In this document: in pieces, positions 10,499 through 22,900 of the stretch | How the letters are laid out: the number at the start of each line of letters is the position of its first letter | Numbering within the stretch: position 1 is the stretch's first letter | DNA from: Temnopleurus reevesii | Taxonomy: Eukaryota; Echinodermata; Echinoidea; Temnopleuroida; Temnopleuridae | Direction of reading: 5' to 3' | Length of the DNA: 64,000 bases | Assembly (NCBI GenBank): GCA_036244855.1 | Contig: BQKZ01000083.1 | Location: forward strand, 116,611-180,610 | Program-made: the position numbers and the translations under genes | Notes under the pieces: model-generated | The model's database searches: none | Seen by the model: the letters and a program-made list of their open reading frames with translations, nothing else | What the model was told of the DNA's origin: nothing

Positions 10499-12410
10499 TA
10501 CACTCAACCAAAAAAGTAAGTTCCCCCTAGCATTTTTGGATATATCTCAAAAAGTATTTTACCGATTTTCATAATTCAAACGGTTATGGATAGGGAATTT
10601 TATTACTCACAACATGAATGGCATGTCATTGCCACAAGGTATCATTAATGGTGTGAAAAAATGCAATTTATGTCAAAATGCATGGAAAAAAAAGTTGCAC
10701 TTTAGTGATTTGCATTGACTTTTACACAAATAATCAAACAATCACTCATGATTCCGAACTTTTAAGCATGGTTTATTGCATATTAATCTCTTTCTTTTTT
10801 TGATCATACAGTGAAATATCTAATAATTAATATGTCCACCATCCGCTTCAATGATCAGCCGGCATCTCTTCCTCATACTGTTTACTAAAGTTTGTACTTG
10901 GCGCTGCTCAATGTTGGCCCATGCTCTCTGCAAGATGCGCTGAAATTCTTGCAGTGAAGTGTCATCTTTCACCTTCTTGCTCGCTTTCCGCTTAATGATA
11001 TCCCAAAGATTCTCTATTGGATTACAGTCAGGGGATCTTGCAGGCCACTCCATACGTTCGATGCCATTTCCCTCAACAAACTGATCTACAACTTGAGCGC
11101 GATGAGGTCTAGCATTGTCATCCATGAAGATGAAATCGTCTCCCATAGCTGCTGCATATGGAATGACGTGCGGTTCCAACACTTCGTCGACGTATCGCTG
11201 CGCCGTCAATCGACCTGCCACTGGAACTAACTCTGTCTTTCCATGACTGCTGATGCCGCCCCACATCATCACACTGCCAACCTCAGGGCCCTCTAGATCA
11301 GCTATGCAGTCACGATTCAGCTCCTCCCCAGCCCTTCTCCAAACCCGCATTCTGCCGTCAATCTTCCTCAGATAAAATCTGCACTCGTCACTGAAGAGAA
11401 CATTGGCCCAGCGACGCCTCCCCCATCTCCGATGACGTCTTGCAAAGGCGATGCGCTCCTGGTGATGGCGATCCGTGAGCTTCACTTTCTTCTTGGGTCG
11501 TCTAGCTCGGAGGCCCACCTCATGAAGACGATTCCTCACGGTCTGAAGACTGATATCATCTGGCCTCTGTCCTCGTCGGCGATGTAGTCGCTTTTTTATC
11601 TGTTTTGCTGGAAAGAAAAAGGGAAAAAGCATGTAGGGATACTTAAAAATGTAGAAGCATAAAAATATAGCAGAATTACAAATCACTACTTTTCATGCAA
11701 TTAAATAAATTTCATAGAATACAAGTAAATTTCACGTACCTGTCAGTGTCCTGCGAGTTTCAGCCTTATTGATTATGGACATATCTTGCCTGACAGATGT
11801 CACCCTTGGTCGGCCACTTCTTGGAAGATCTTTGACCTCTCCAGTTTCCTGAAACTTTGCTCTAAGTTTCCTTATGGCATTGGGCGAAACCCCTAGTCTC
11901 CTGGCCACCTCCTTAACCGGAACCCCAGCTTCAAGGAAAGCTGTAGCTCTCCCTCTTTCAAAAATTTGCAGACGCGGCATGACGCAAAATGGCCATAAGC
12001 ACATTAATGTGATCAACCCAAATTGGAATTAAAAAGCACATGGCTTCGACCAACATTTTCATATTGAAAAGGCCTATTGTTTAAAAAGTATGCAAAACAT
12101 CTGTTTAATAGGGAAGCATATTGCACCTGAAGAAATTCCTGAGAATTACATAACAATTTAAAGAGGTCGTTTGCTAATTTGCATAGGAAATGTACACAAT
12201 ATGCTTCATATAACTTTTTTTCCCATGCATTTTGACATAAAATGCATTTTCTCACACCTATAATGATATCTGGTGGCAATGATATGCCATTCATGTTGTG
12301 GGTAATAAAATTCCCTATCCATTCCCGTTTGAATTATGATAATCGGTAAAATACTTTTTGAGATATATCCAAAAATGCTAGGGGGGAACTTACTTTTTTG
12401 GTTGAGTGTA
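10499..12410 (-). mobile_element. Tc1-type DNA transposon with ~195-bp terminal inverted repeats
   Basis: The ends CACTCAACCAAAAAAGTAAG (10501 onward) and its complement (ending 12408) open inverted repeats of about 195 bp (10501-10695 and 12212-12408). By hand they differ at about a dozen positions plus one C-run indel, so they are roughly 94% identical. Both ends are bounded by TATA, so the TA duplication can be placed at 10497-10498/12411-12412 or two bases inward. The transposase gene lies inside on the minus strand. Long inverted repeats, TA target and a DD34E transposase together place it in the Tc1 branch of Tc1/mariner. Confidence 0.93.
10820..11980 (-). CDS. Tc1-family transposase, intact, with one intron
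   Basis: This is the cut-and-paste transposase of the surrounding element. It has two exons on the minus strand: 11980-11740 and 11607-10820. The 132-base intron has a GTACGT donor and a TTTCTTTCCAG acceptor. Joining completes a GCA codon and gives 342 residues without a stop or frameshift, the usual Tc1 length of about 340. Residues ~8-60 form a helix-turn-helix DNA-binding region (VARRLGVSPNAIRKLRAKF) followed by the GRPR motif at 56-59. A second HTH region covers ~81-125. The catalytic triad is visible: D154 in FSDECRF, D244 in FMDDNARPH and E279 in CNPIENLWD, with 34 residues between the last two (DD34E). An upstream in-frame ATG at 12016 would add 12 residues, but MPRLQIFERG suits the family better. 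All key residues are present, so the protein could be active; expression is not shown. Confidence 0.93.
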
Positions 12411-12412
12411 TA

Positions 12413-13884
12413 ATGATCACGATACAGCCCTTCCATTGAAATATATACATAATTTCTCCAAAATAAAAACATTGAACTAAAGTCACACATGGTTAACAAT
12501 AACCGCAAGTTGATGTACATGTATGGTTTTCTGCGCACCCGTTTTTTTTTCAATATTAATACTTGTGAACAGAAAAAATTGTTTCGAACCAAATTCTAAA
12601 AGACTGTTTTTCAGATGGCAATGGAATATGCACGTTAGCGAAGCCATGACCTTACATGTTGTTGAATGTCTTTGGCCACACGTAATATAGTGATAATAAT
12701 ATAGCAATCGATCAACGGAATAAAAAACATAGTAATAAATTAAATCTATTACGTATGAAATAGAGTTCCTAGAGGTAAAATAAAAATCAGCATTCATTTC
12801 CGATCACGTATAGAGAGTGGGGTCTGCATTCTGCACTAGTTTCAAAGCGGGAGGGTACAACGTTGTACCCTTCGTACCAGCTTTCCTCACATGGGATTAA
12901 TTTTGAACCTCATAGGGTATAATGAGGATGCCGGCAGGATGCCGGGGTTCAAATTAGTGACTTTGCGTGATTTTGGACCCTAACTTTACCCTAATTTCTT
13001 AGTGTGTAGGCAATGAATACTTCTCCCGCCGTTTAAATAGAGAAGTAAAAACTAAACAGTAGAAAATAATGTAGACATGTGCTTGGTAGACCCACATTTC
13101 CACAGATTATTATAATGCCCTCTTCCGGAAATAGGCAAAGCCTGCTTCGTTAACATGTTACTAGATTATAAAAAAAAAAACATTTATTTAAAAACATATT
13201 TCTAAACATCTCAAATGTATACTTGGCAAAAAGAGCACGCAAAGGATCTAGATATTATATATGAGATGCTAAATTACCATATAAAATGATTTTTATTCGA
13301 ACCTATATCTCCTATGTCAGAAAAAAGTCAAATACCCGGGAAGAGGATGCAGACTCACCCCTCCTCACAAGAAGGGGTCAGCTCCAGCAACAAAGAAAAA
13401 AAAAATAATAAAAGAAAATAAGGCCCGTAGTAGAAAAAATGTCTGTTTATGAAATATAAATACCCTTTTGGGTTGCCAGCCAGTGAAATGAAATGTACAA
13501 CTTTTTTCCTTTTTTTTTTTGGCTTGTCAGCTCCGTGTATAATTGGACCCAGTCCCTAAATCCTAGTTATTGGCCTGTCAACTGGAAATTTGAGGTGAGT
13601 GAAGTCGGCTAGTCTCAAATTAATACTACTGTATATATATATTTGTACCTCTATACAGTTACATTAAGTTTGTTTCATAGAGGTATATAGCCGTATAGGT
13701 TTGTTTTTATTGGCAGATAATCTTAAAACCCACCCCCTTTGAAGAACAAAATAAAACAAGAAAGCGACAGCCCTGTTCTCCTCATGATACCGCGAACCTT
13801 CTTCATAACATTTCATTCCAACTTAGTTTTAGATTGTTCTACCAAAGAATAAAGTGGGCGTGACCATCTCATCGGCTCCCCAAA
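12413..13884. other. Gene-free stretch upstream of the CBM9 gene
   Basis: No exon was recognised. It contains a 20-bp perfect palindrome centred on AACGTT (12852-12871) and a nearby direct repeat of AGGATGCCGG (about 12927-12950). The 5' UTR and promoter of the gene starting at 13952 should lie in its right part. Confidence 0.4.
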
Positions 13885-13933
13885 TCATGTGACAGACCGA
13901 CCGATCACATGACTCCCTCCTTGATCACCTGAC
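13885..13933 (+). promoter_or_regulatory. Three clustered E-box-like sites just upstream of the CBM9 start codon
   Basis: TCATGTGAC (13885-13893), ATCACATGAC (13904-13913) and TCACCTGAC (13925-13933) are three CANNTG sites within 49 bases, each flanked by TC and GA. The last lies 19 bases before the ATG. CATGTG/CACATG with these flanks resembles sites bound by MITF/TFE-type bHLH factors. They may be in the promoter or the 5' UTR, as the transcription start is unknown. Confidence 0.4.
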
Positions 13934-13951
13934 AGCGACATAGAAAAAGCG

Positions 13952-16900
13952 ATGGAGCATTTCCAATGTCAAGTTCTCTGTTTGATCATTGTTTTACAGT
14001 CCTTTCTGCCATGTGGAAGAGGGCTGAGCTGTGACAGTTTACCTATACCTAAGTCATACGTTGTCTATACTCTACAAGATGGCGAAAAAGTACAAATTGA
14101 CGGGAAGCTAGACGAATATGCTTGGCAAGAAGTAACACGATCGGATCCATTCTTAGGTAGGTGTATATACTATATCTCGCTCTCCGCGCCGAAGATCGCA
14201 TCGGATGGTGGCGGGCGTAAGATCCAGTACCGTGGCGTTGATGCTGCGTAGACGTATCGACAGACATATTTGTGAAATTTCAGAAAAAAAAAGAAAAAGA
14301 TTCTTCTGCACAAAGGCAGAGATAAATACCATTCAAATACGTATTATGCCCCACATCTCAGAAGGAATCTGGTGCTAAATTCTTCATTTCCAGAAAAGCA
14401 TTCATGTGCATTATGTAAAGAATATCTCCGAAAATTTGTTTGCATGTTTTGGACTCTGTCAGGATGACTTTTGTAAAAATATTTTGTAATTTAAAACCTT
14501 ATAGGTGCTAATGCAGTTTTGTATCCAGCCTGCGGCCTGCCCTGCTGCGGGTGTGCACAGGAAGGGACGTTTAAACAACGAGTCATCTCTGTACTCTCGC
14601 CGCACACGCTGGTGCATGGCTGGATACAAAAATAAATTAGCACCCAAATAGTCCAAACTGCAATGTAAATAAGTTGCGAGTTTAATTTTTTTTTATCGAG
14701 GTCGATAGGTGCTCTATACAATGCATATATGCATGTGCGCATTATACAGAACATCATTCCATGGCATCTATAGACCTCCATAAAAGATTAAAAAATGGCT
14801 GTTTTAGTGAGACAAAAAGAAAAATGTATTTTCATATTTATTTTCTAATCCTCATTCTAATCTTGCATGAAAAATATTGAACAAATCAATTATGTGATGA
14901 AACGTATTTTATCAAGTAATCGTGGGATACGATCACTTATATAGATGATACAGTATGTAAAGCATGTGACATTCCTCTGTTTTTTTATTTTTTATTATTC
15001 AGATATCCAGGGTGAAGCCTTTCCAAAGCCAAGATTTGAGACCTGGGTTAAAATGAGATGGGACTCCAAATATCTCTATATTGGTGCCTACCTCCAAGAG
15101 ACGGATGTATTTGCAAACCAAACCAAACATGATTCTGTTGGTAAGTTCTTGATTCATTTGGGGTTTTTTGCCACCATTTGCTTTCTTAATGATATAATTA
15201 TATTCACCTGATAATGCATTGTAATACTAAATAGAATAAATTTTTTAGGGGTTGTGGTTCAACATAAACAGCTGCAACTTCGCAAACTGGAACAGGCTTT
15301 TTCATTCACGCACGGTGGGAGCATTTAACAAGACGAGCATGAAACAATGATTTTGCTTGGCATGTTCCGATCACCTGCAACTTGCGATCAATTGCTACTT
15401 TTGAACAACACCCCTTAGAGTGTAATAGTATGAAGAGTGAAATAGATACATTCAAATTTAAATGAATAATATATTTTTATTCTTGCCCAAGCATGGACAC
15501 CCATTGTATGTTTATATCAGGCAATATCTTTTCATAATGGGCAATTGTAAAAAAGGAAAGTATTGCGAATCATTTATATAATGTCATATCTTCTTTGATG
15601 TAATGTTCTTTTTGAACAAAAGGTGGATAGCATTGAGGAATTGTCATACATGTATGAGACCCAGAAAAAACAAGCAAGTTGTGACCAATATATCGTTACT
15701 CAGCAATACCATGAAGCCTTTTATTTACATTGCTATTTATAGTACAATATGTACCATATATTACTGAAATACCATAGATTCCACTTATAATTTTACCTTT
15801 AGAAACAAAAGGTTCTTGGTATTCTATCTTTATGTTTTCAATCCCATGACCATGATGTAAAACAGTTTTTGATTGATCTTGTTACCCTGAATAAATATGT
15901 TTGAATAAAAAAAAAATAGAATAAAGAATCTCTCTCCATTACTAGGAAACTGATGTTAATGTGAGCATAATTTCACATTTTTGAGGAGTTAATCTGAGCC
16001 AAAGCTACATACATATTTTGTAGTAAATCCCAGTCTGTATTTTTTAAATCACTGTATGGATTTGATATAGCTATACATTCATTTTAGATAGAGGTTTATA
16101 ACTTACCATAATTTTTTGTATATTTTTGTTCCATTTGCAGTCTTCAAAGACAATGATTTTGAGGTAAGCCTGCAATTCATATCTTACCAATATTTTCCTG
16201 ATGTCTTAAAGTAATACTTTTAGTCTATTGCATTGTAGATTTGCAAGGCTAGGGAGATATGTGTGACCAACATATATGGCTTTATGTAACTCTAAGGTCA
16301 CCAAGGAAAGTGAACACCAGTGAAAATAGATGACAGACATGATACAAACATTTTAAAACCCTTCTTTTCCAATTTATTTGTATCTTAAACCTATTCATAT
16401 AATTGTTGTGTATTATAAAGAAAAATTATGCAAATTCAAGTGTTTCCAATTGCAAGAGCAGTTATGATATATTAGAGAGAGAGAGAGGGAGAAAGGGGGG
16501 GGGGCTAGATGTTGAATAATTATTATTTTGATTGTAGAAAGTATAATCTAGGAGTGCTCTGAAGCAATAAATGTCACAAATATTCACGATATTTCATTGC
16601 AATTATGTTTTTTCCAATCTTTAAATACTAGAAGATATCCCAAGGTTTAATTTGATTTGTAGTACATTCCAAAAAGTAATGACTTACTTCTTTCTTTGTT
16701 GAATTTTTTAAACAATTTTATTGCCAATTTCAATTTGCAGGTGTTTACAGATCCAGATGGAAGCACACATTGGTAAGATTTGTAACTAAGTAATGTGCAA
16801 TCTCACATGAAAAACAAAAAATCATATTTAGGTATATCTTGACAGGTCTCTGCAAACCCACTAGCCCGTTTGCCCAGGGCAAGTGAAAATGCTACCTTGG

Positions 16901-19900
16901 CAAGCATTATCAAAGTCATCTGCCCAGATGTGTATCTAAGCAAAATTAATATAAATAGAACAAGAATTTGCCCCTAATAAGCTAATGTTTTCATTAATTG
17001 TGTTTGATATTTAGTGAGAGTGCAATGGTCTTTAGGCTCATTTTGTTACCAAGATGTGTTCTATATTTCATTGCAGGTATAAGGAATTTGAAATCAATGC
17101 CATCAACACAACATGGGATCTCATCTTGAATAAGGCAAGTTCACTTTAATATTCAGTCAAGCCCATATTAGTGGTCACAGTATCATGACCGCCTGTGTTA
17201 AACGGACACTTTTTGTATAGGTTTGACTCCATTAGAATTACTACATAATTGACAATATTGAAAATCACCACAAAATAAAATCCTTATGAAATTAAAAAAA
17301 AAAACACAAAACAATTTGGTTGGTTTGATCAGTTACTGTACATGTAGTTCTTATAGGTTTCTATACAAACTATAGACATGAGACATGAAATCTTCATCAA
17401 AAGGAGGATAGAATTAGAAGAATGTATCAAATGAATTGGGGTAGTAGAAATTAATTAATAAAAAAGATTGATTGTCTGTCTTCAGCATGAATGCACACAT
17501 TGAACCGGTTAACAAAATGTTCTTTACTGCTATGATTAATTCAATTCTACACACATTTGGATGTTGTTGATCCTTTTTGGCCAATTATTTTCTCCATGTC
17601 TTCCATGATTTTATGATTATGATTACTGCAAATATGATTTACTACTCAATAAAAAAAGTTATAACAAGAATTTACTGATTGTGATCCATGCATTATGCAG
17701 TCATTACGGGATGATTTTCGATCACTTCCAATATCTTTGAATTGCAAATGTTGGTGTGTCTTTAATCTGCTTTCCATGATTTGTTATGGTTATTTTTTTT
17801 AACTTACGTTTTAACAACTTGGATAACATTGCAGCCTTACATGAATGGTGGGTTCCCAAACAGCAGCTTTGAGATGGATGGCCTACAGAGCGCCATCTAT
17901 GTTGACGGCCCTATCAACGATCCTCTGTATAAAGGTATTATTCTATTTTCCTCACTGATTCATCTTCTGATGCCTTCCCCTGCAGATATTACACACATCA
18001 GAAAAATGCTATAACCTTTTTTTTTTTTTTACTTCTTACATTTCTGATCTTAATAAAATAAAGGGAAACCCATACTGTGCGCTCATTCAATGAAGAAAAA
18101 TCAGATGAACAAACTGTGATTTTTTTTAGCAAAATCGGATAAGGCGTTCAAAAGTTATAAATTTTCAATTTCACAGAGATTTGACAATCACTGCCGCTCA
18201 TGTAGATCTGTGCAATCAGCAACATCAACAGAATCTGTGACATGATGTCGGACAACTCCACATTCCCTTTATACATAGCATTCTAAAAAATGGATTAATG
18301 TAAAATTTAGAGTAAGGTTGCAACATGATTCATCTCAAAATACTGGCAGAATCAATAAAGAAATGCTATACCCCAACCAAAAATTGCCATTTTGTTGACT
18401 TTTCCCAAAAAAAGGAGGAAATGTGAAATTTTGTGTACAGAGTGAATGAGAAGCCATCCCACATGATGTCAGAGATTCCGTCGATTTTGCTGATCGCACG
18501 GATCGCCATCAGCGGTAGGGATCATTATATATGTGTGATTTTGAAAATTCCTAACTTTTGAACGAGTTGTCTGATTTTGCCTAAATTTATACAGTTTGTT
18601 CATCTGATTTTCCTTCATGCAATGAGAGTTTGATAATATCAGAGATTGGTTTCCCTTTGAAGAAAATAACTGAACCTATCATACATGAATAAAAGCTTTT
18701 CTCATTAGATTGATAAACGCCCCTAAACTTCAACAACAACAATGTGGGATACATGTCCTCAACCAGTCGATCTCTGCTATCATAGTTATGATGGTTTTGG
18801 GTCAGAATTAAGAGTAACTTGGTTGATTTATCACCCTAAAGCGAGTTGAAATGCATATTGGAGGACATCATAAATCTTTTTATTAGGGATATCATACATG
18901 ATTGTTGCTTATTTTAGTAGAATTGAAATTTGCTGGTACAACGATCTTCATATGTTAGTTATCAATATGTCCATCATTAATTTAATTTGATTTATGAATG
19001 TGATTAGTTTTCCAGCCACTGTAATGTATTAGACTATATTTGACGGCACAAAAAGAAATAACTTTCGGTATTCCAGCAGAACTACTCTCTTAGCATAGCA
19101 CTTCATGGTTAAGTGCTAGTTATAATTATGCAGGTTTGATTTAAATTGAATGAGTAGTCAAATTGATTTTTATTACTTTTATTACAAAAATCAGCAAAGC
19201 AATTTTTCTGTCAGTTATGTACAGAAATGTAGTGATTTCTCACAAAATTTAGATCCTTATAAAGGTAGAAAGTGGACAATATTTTGAAGATGTGAAAGAT
19301 GAATTTAGAATTTAAAGCACATTTGAAATTAAATACATTTTTGAAATGTTTAAATACCCATTTATTCAAAAGCTGCATCAAATATCGACTGTTATTTTTC
19401 CAATTATTTCCAACAGATAACTACTGGACTGTGGAACTAGCGCTTCCTCTAGTGAGTTTAGTAACCAATGACAGTGTAGCAAAGGCTCCCCCAAAGCATG
19501 GTGACCAATGGAGGATTAACTTTAGCAGGTTTGATTTCTTTATTTTACACTTTGCCTGATGGATTATCATTCAATTAATTAATTACAACAAAATGCATAT
19601 CATTAAGTTGATTAGATATTTCTTTTTGGAATGGATCATGTTGAATCTTAATCTAAACTTTGCATGAATCAATTTAAAAAAATTGAAATACAAAGTAATT
19701 TGGGAGTTGTCTTTAAATACATCACAAATTATGTCAAAGTTGCCAACTCAAGGATTTCCCCCAGAGGACATCATTAAAACTTTGAAGAATCATAACTTAT
19801 GGACCAATTGTCAGATTTTGCTTCAATTTTCATTTTTTTTCATCTGACTTTCGATGTTGATTAAGAATACAATCATTGTACATGTAGTTTCCCCTTTAAA

Positions 19901-22900
19901 GTTATGATTATGTCATCAATTCTATTTTGCAGTGAAGATGAATTTTCATCTGGCTCACTTTTATTTTTCAATGAGAGAGAGAGAGAGATCTTTTGCAACA
20001 CAAATTGGTGTTTTTTGTAAACATTTAATGAAGTATAAAACTTAATTGCAATGTATTATTGGAATAAACAATACAAATGATGTTTTATTTTCTCATCTCT
20101 ACAACAGAGTGGAATGGCATGTTAGAAATGTGAATGGACATTATGAAAAGGTAAGTAAACTTTTTTTATTCACATGCCTAAATAATAAAATTTAAATGCA
20201 AATATCACATTTCTTTGTACATACTTGATAGTAAAGCTCTATTTTAATGCAAAAACTTTCTAGCAAAAATAAAGGTGCACTACATCACATGTAAATTATG
20301 TGAAAATGATCTAATATGTAGATCATGCTTTTCTTGGTTGTATGTAGTCCTTCGTTGAACATAGTATTAAAGTCATGTACATAATATCTCAAATCCCTCC
20401 CCCATGAATGATTCCTTGCATAGACTACTAAATGTTTGTTCAGATTAATCTTAAAGTGATATGTACATATGCATAAATAGCCTTTTTGGAGGTGGGCAAA
20501 ACAGGCTTTGCATATATGTAAACAACTTTTCATTTTGATAACTTACTTTAGTTCTGTTCCTTCAATCCTCCTGGATCATAGGCCATTGATGACACTATGC
20601 CAGTGTCTCCTGTCCTGGGCTCTGTAACATAAAGGTTTGCGATTTGATTTTACGATCAATTGCAAGCTTTAGTACATGATTTGCCAGAGACTTGTGATTG
20701 ATATCAATCGCTATCAGCTTAGCAATTAATTGCAAACCTTTAGGTTACGGGGCCCTGGGCGGTGTTTCACCAAATCGTTCTTAAAGTTACGCACGACTTT
20801 AAGAAAGACTGGAGTATGTTAACCAGTGTAATACGCGTAGGATTCTCGATCATTCAGCGCAAGAACTGATACCAGTCATGCATAAAGTCGTTTTCAAAGT
20901 CTTTCGTAACTTGATGAAACACCGCCTAGGGTTTCTTTCATGATAATTGGCCATCTCATTCCAAGCTCCTTGATGATCCCATCCAGTTTCCTCCTCCTTC
21001 TCCTCCTGCTGCTATTGAATTACAAATGCATAATTATGTGGATGTATACTAGTAAAGATGATATTGAATAAATCTGTGTAATTTTTGTTTGATGATCAGG
21101 TGCCAGGACTACCAGAAGATAACTGGGTGTGGTCCCCTCAGCATGCTATCAACATGCATCTTCCTGAAAGGTACAGATGTCCTACTTAATGAAGAACTAC
21201 TAGCCTATATCTGTGTTCAGAAATTTTAAAATAATTCTTGCCTTATCCCATACACTAAACACTGATTTACAGCGTGTTTCTTAGCCGCTTTGGAAAAAAT
21301 CACAGGCAATCGCTGGTATAATTCTCACTTGGGATATCATATGGCAAGAACTGTTTCAATTATTATCTACCCAATACAAAAAAAATCATATGAAAAGAAA
21401 TTTGTATCCATTCGTCTCAGAACAACCATATACTGCCCAAATACTGATGAAATAATGTATCATCTCCATCACACAGCAGTAGGGATTGTAACCTTAACTG
21501 ATATAGGGAGACAAATGAATATTTATTTATTTGAACAAATATTCTGCCATCGATACATTAAAGAAATCTTTAGCAGGGTATGAAAATGTTTGGGTATCAG
21601 TTATTGTCTGGAACTTAGAGCCCCCTCACACTTATATGAATTGAGGCAGAGGAAGCCTGACGAATTGGGGAAAATATGGAAGTTTATACATGCAACACAA
21701 AGGCGAGTTTGTACAAGTCGGCTTTTCATTCGAGAGAATGCACCTTGGTGAGTTGAATAAATCGCCTTCGTGCTGCACATATAAGCTTCCGTTTTTCCCA
21801 AGATGTGAGCTTTCGTCTTCCCCAATTAGCATAGGTGTGAGGGGGCTTTTAACAATTGTGTATCCACCATACTCTCTGCATCTACTGGTGAGAGACCGAT
21901 ATTACAACATTTTCAATACGATCATTTTGCAAAGGGTTATCTTATCAAGCTGAAGATTGCTATGTCAAGAAAGTAAATGTACAGTATGTGAAAGTGAAAC
22001 TAATAAATAGTATCAATTCAAATAGGATTCAGATCAGATAAATTGTATATTTAGGGAACCTAAACAATTATGTTGGATACATTTTTTATTGGAAAATGCA
22101 GGGTATGATTATTTTGATGGAATGAATGTGTTAAAATGGTAACTTTGAATGGTGTGTTTACATTACAGATGGGGCATCATCCAGTTTAGTAAGGACAAAG
22201 TCAACCAGACCAAGTTTGAGAGGGATCCTAACTGGCCTGTCTATACCAGCCTGGTAGCTGTCTATGATGCAGAAAAGGTGAAGATGATGATGATGATTAG
22301 AATGGTGTTGTTGTTGGTGGTGGTGGTAGTGGTGGTTATTTTGATGATGATGATGATGATTAGAAAAATGTTGTTGTTTGTGATGGTAGTGGTTACTGTG
22401 ATGATGATGATGATGATGATGATAAATGATGATAGTAGAGATGCTGATCGTCGTAATTATGAGTTTGATAATGATGTTGATGCTTTTGATCAGATGATCA
22501 TGATTGATATGGTCACATAGGCAGTGATGAGTTTGATGCTGATGCTGCTGCTATCATATCTTGATAGTCATGATGATGATGATGGTGATGATGATGGTGA
22601 TGATGATAATTAGAATGATATTGGCGGTGGTGTTGGTGGTCATGATGATGATTATAATGATGATGACAATGATGATGATGATAATGATGAAGATGATGAT
22701 GATGGTATTAGTGATTGTGGTAGTGATATCAAAATGTAGTAATGATGGTGGTAGTGATAATAGTGATGATATTGATAATAATGTTGGTTGTGATGATTAT
22801 AGTTATGATAATGATGATCATGATAGTGATAAAAGGATTGATTGACTCTTTGATTGATTAATTGAAAATTATAACTGTTTTATAAAGAAATCATCCTACC

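Noticed and set aside
22149..22845. Methionine/valine-rich open frames
   Set aside because: The first starts just upstream of CBM9 exon 10 and reads through the donor site into the GAT array; the second is repeat only.
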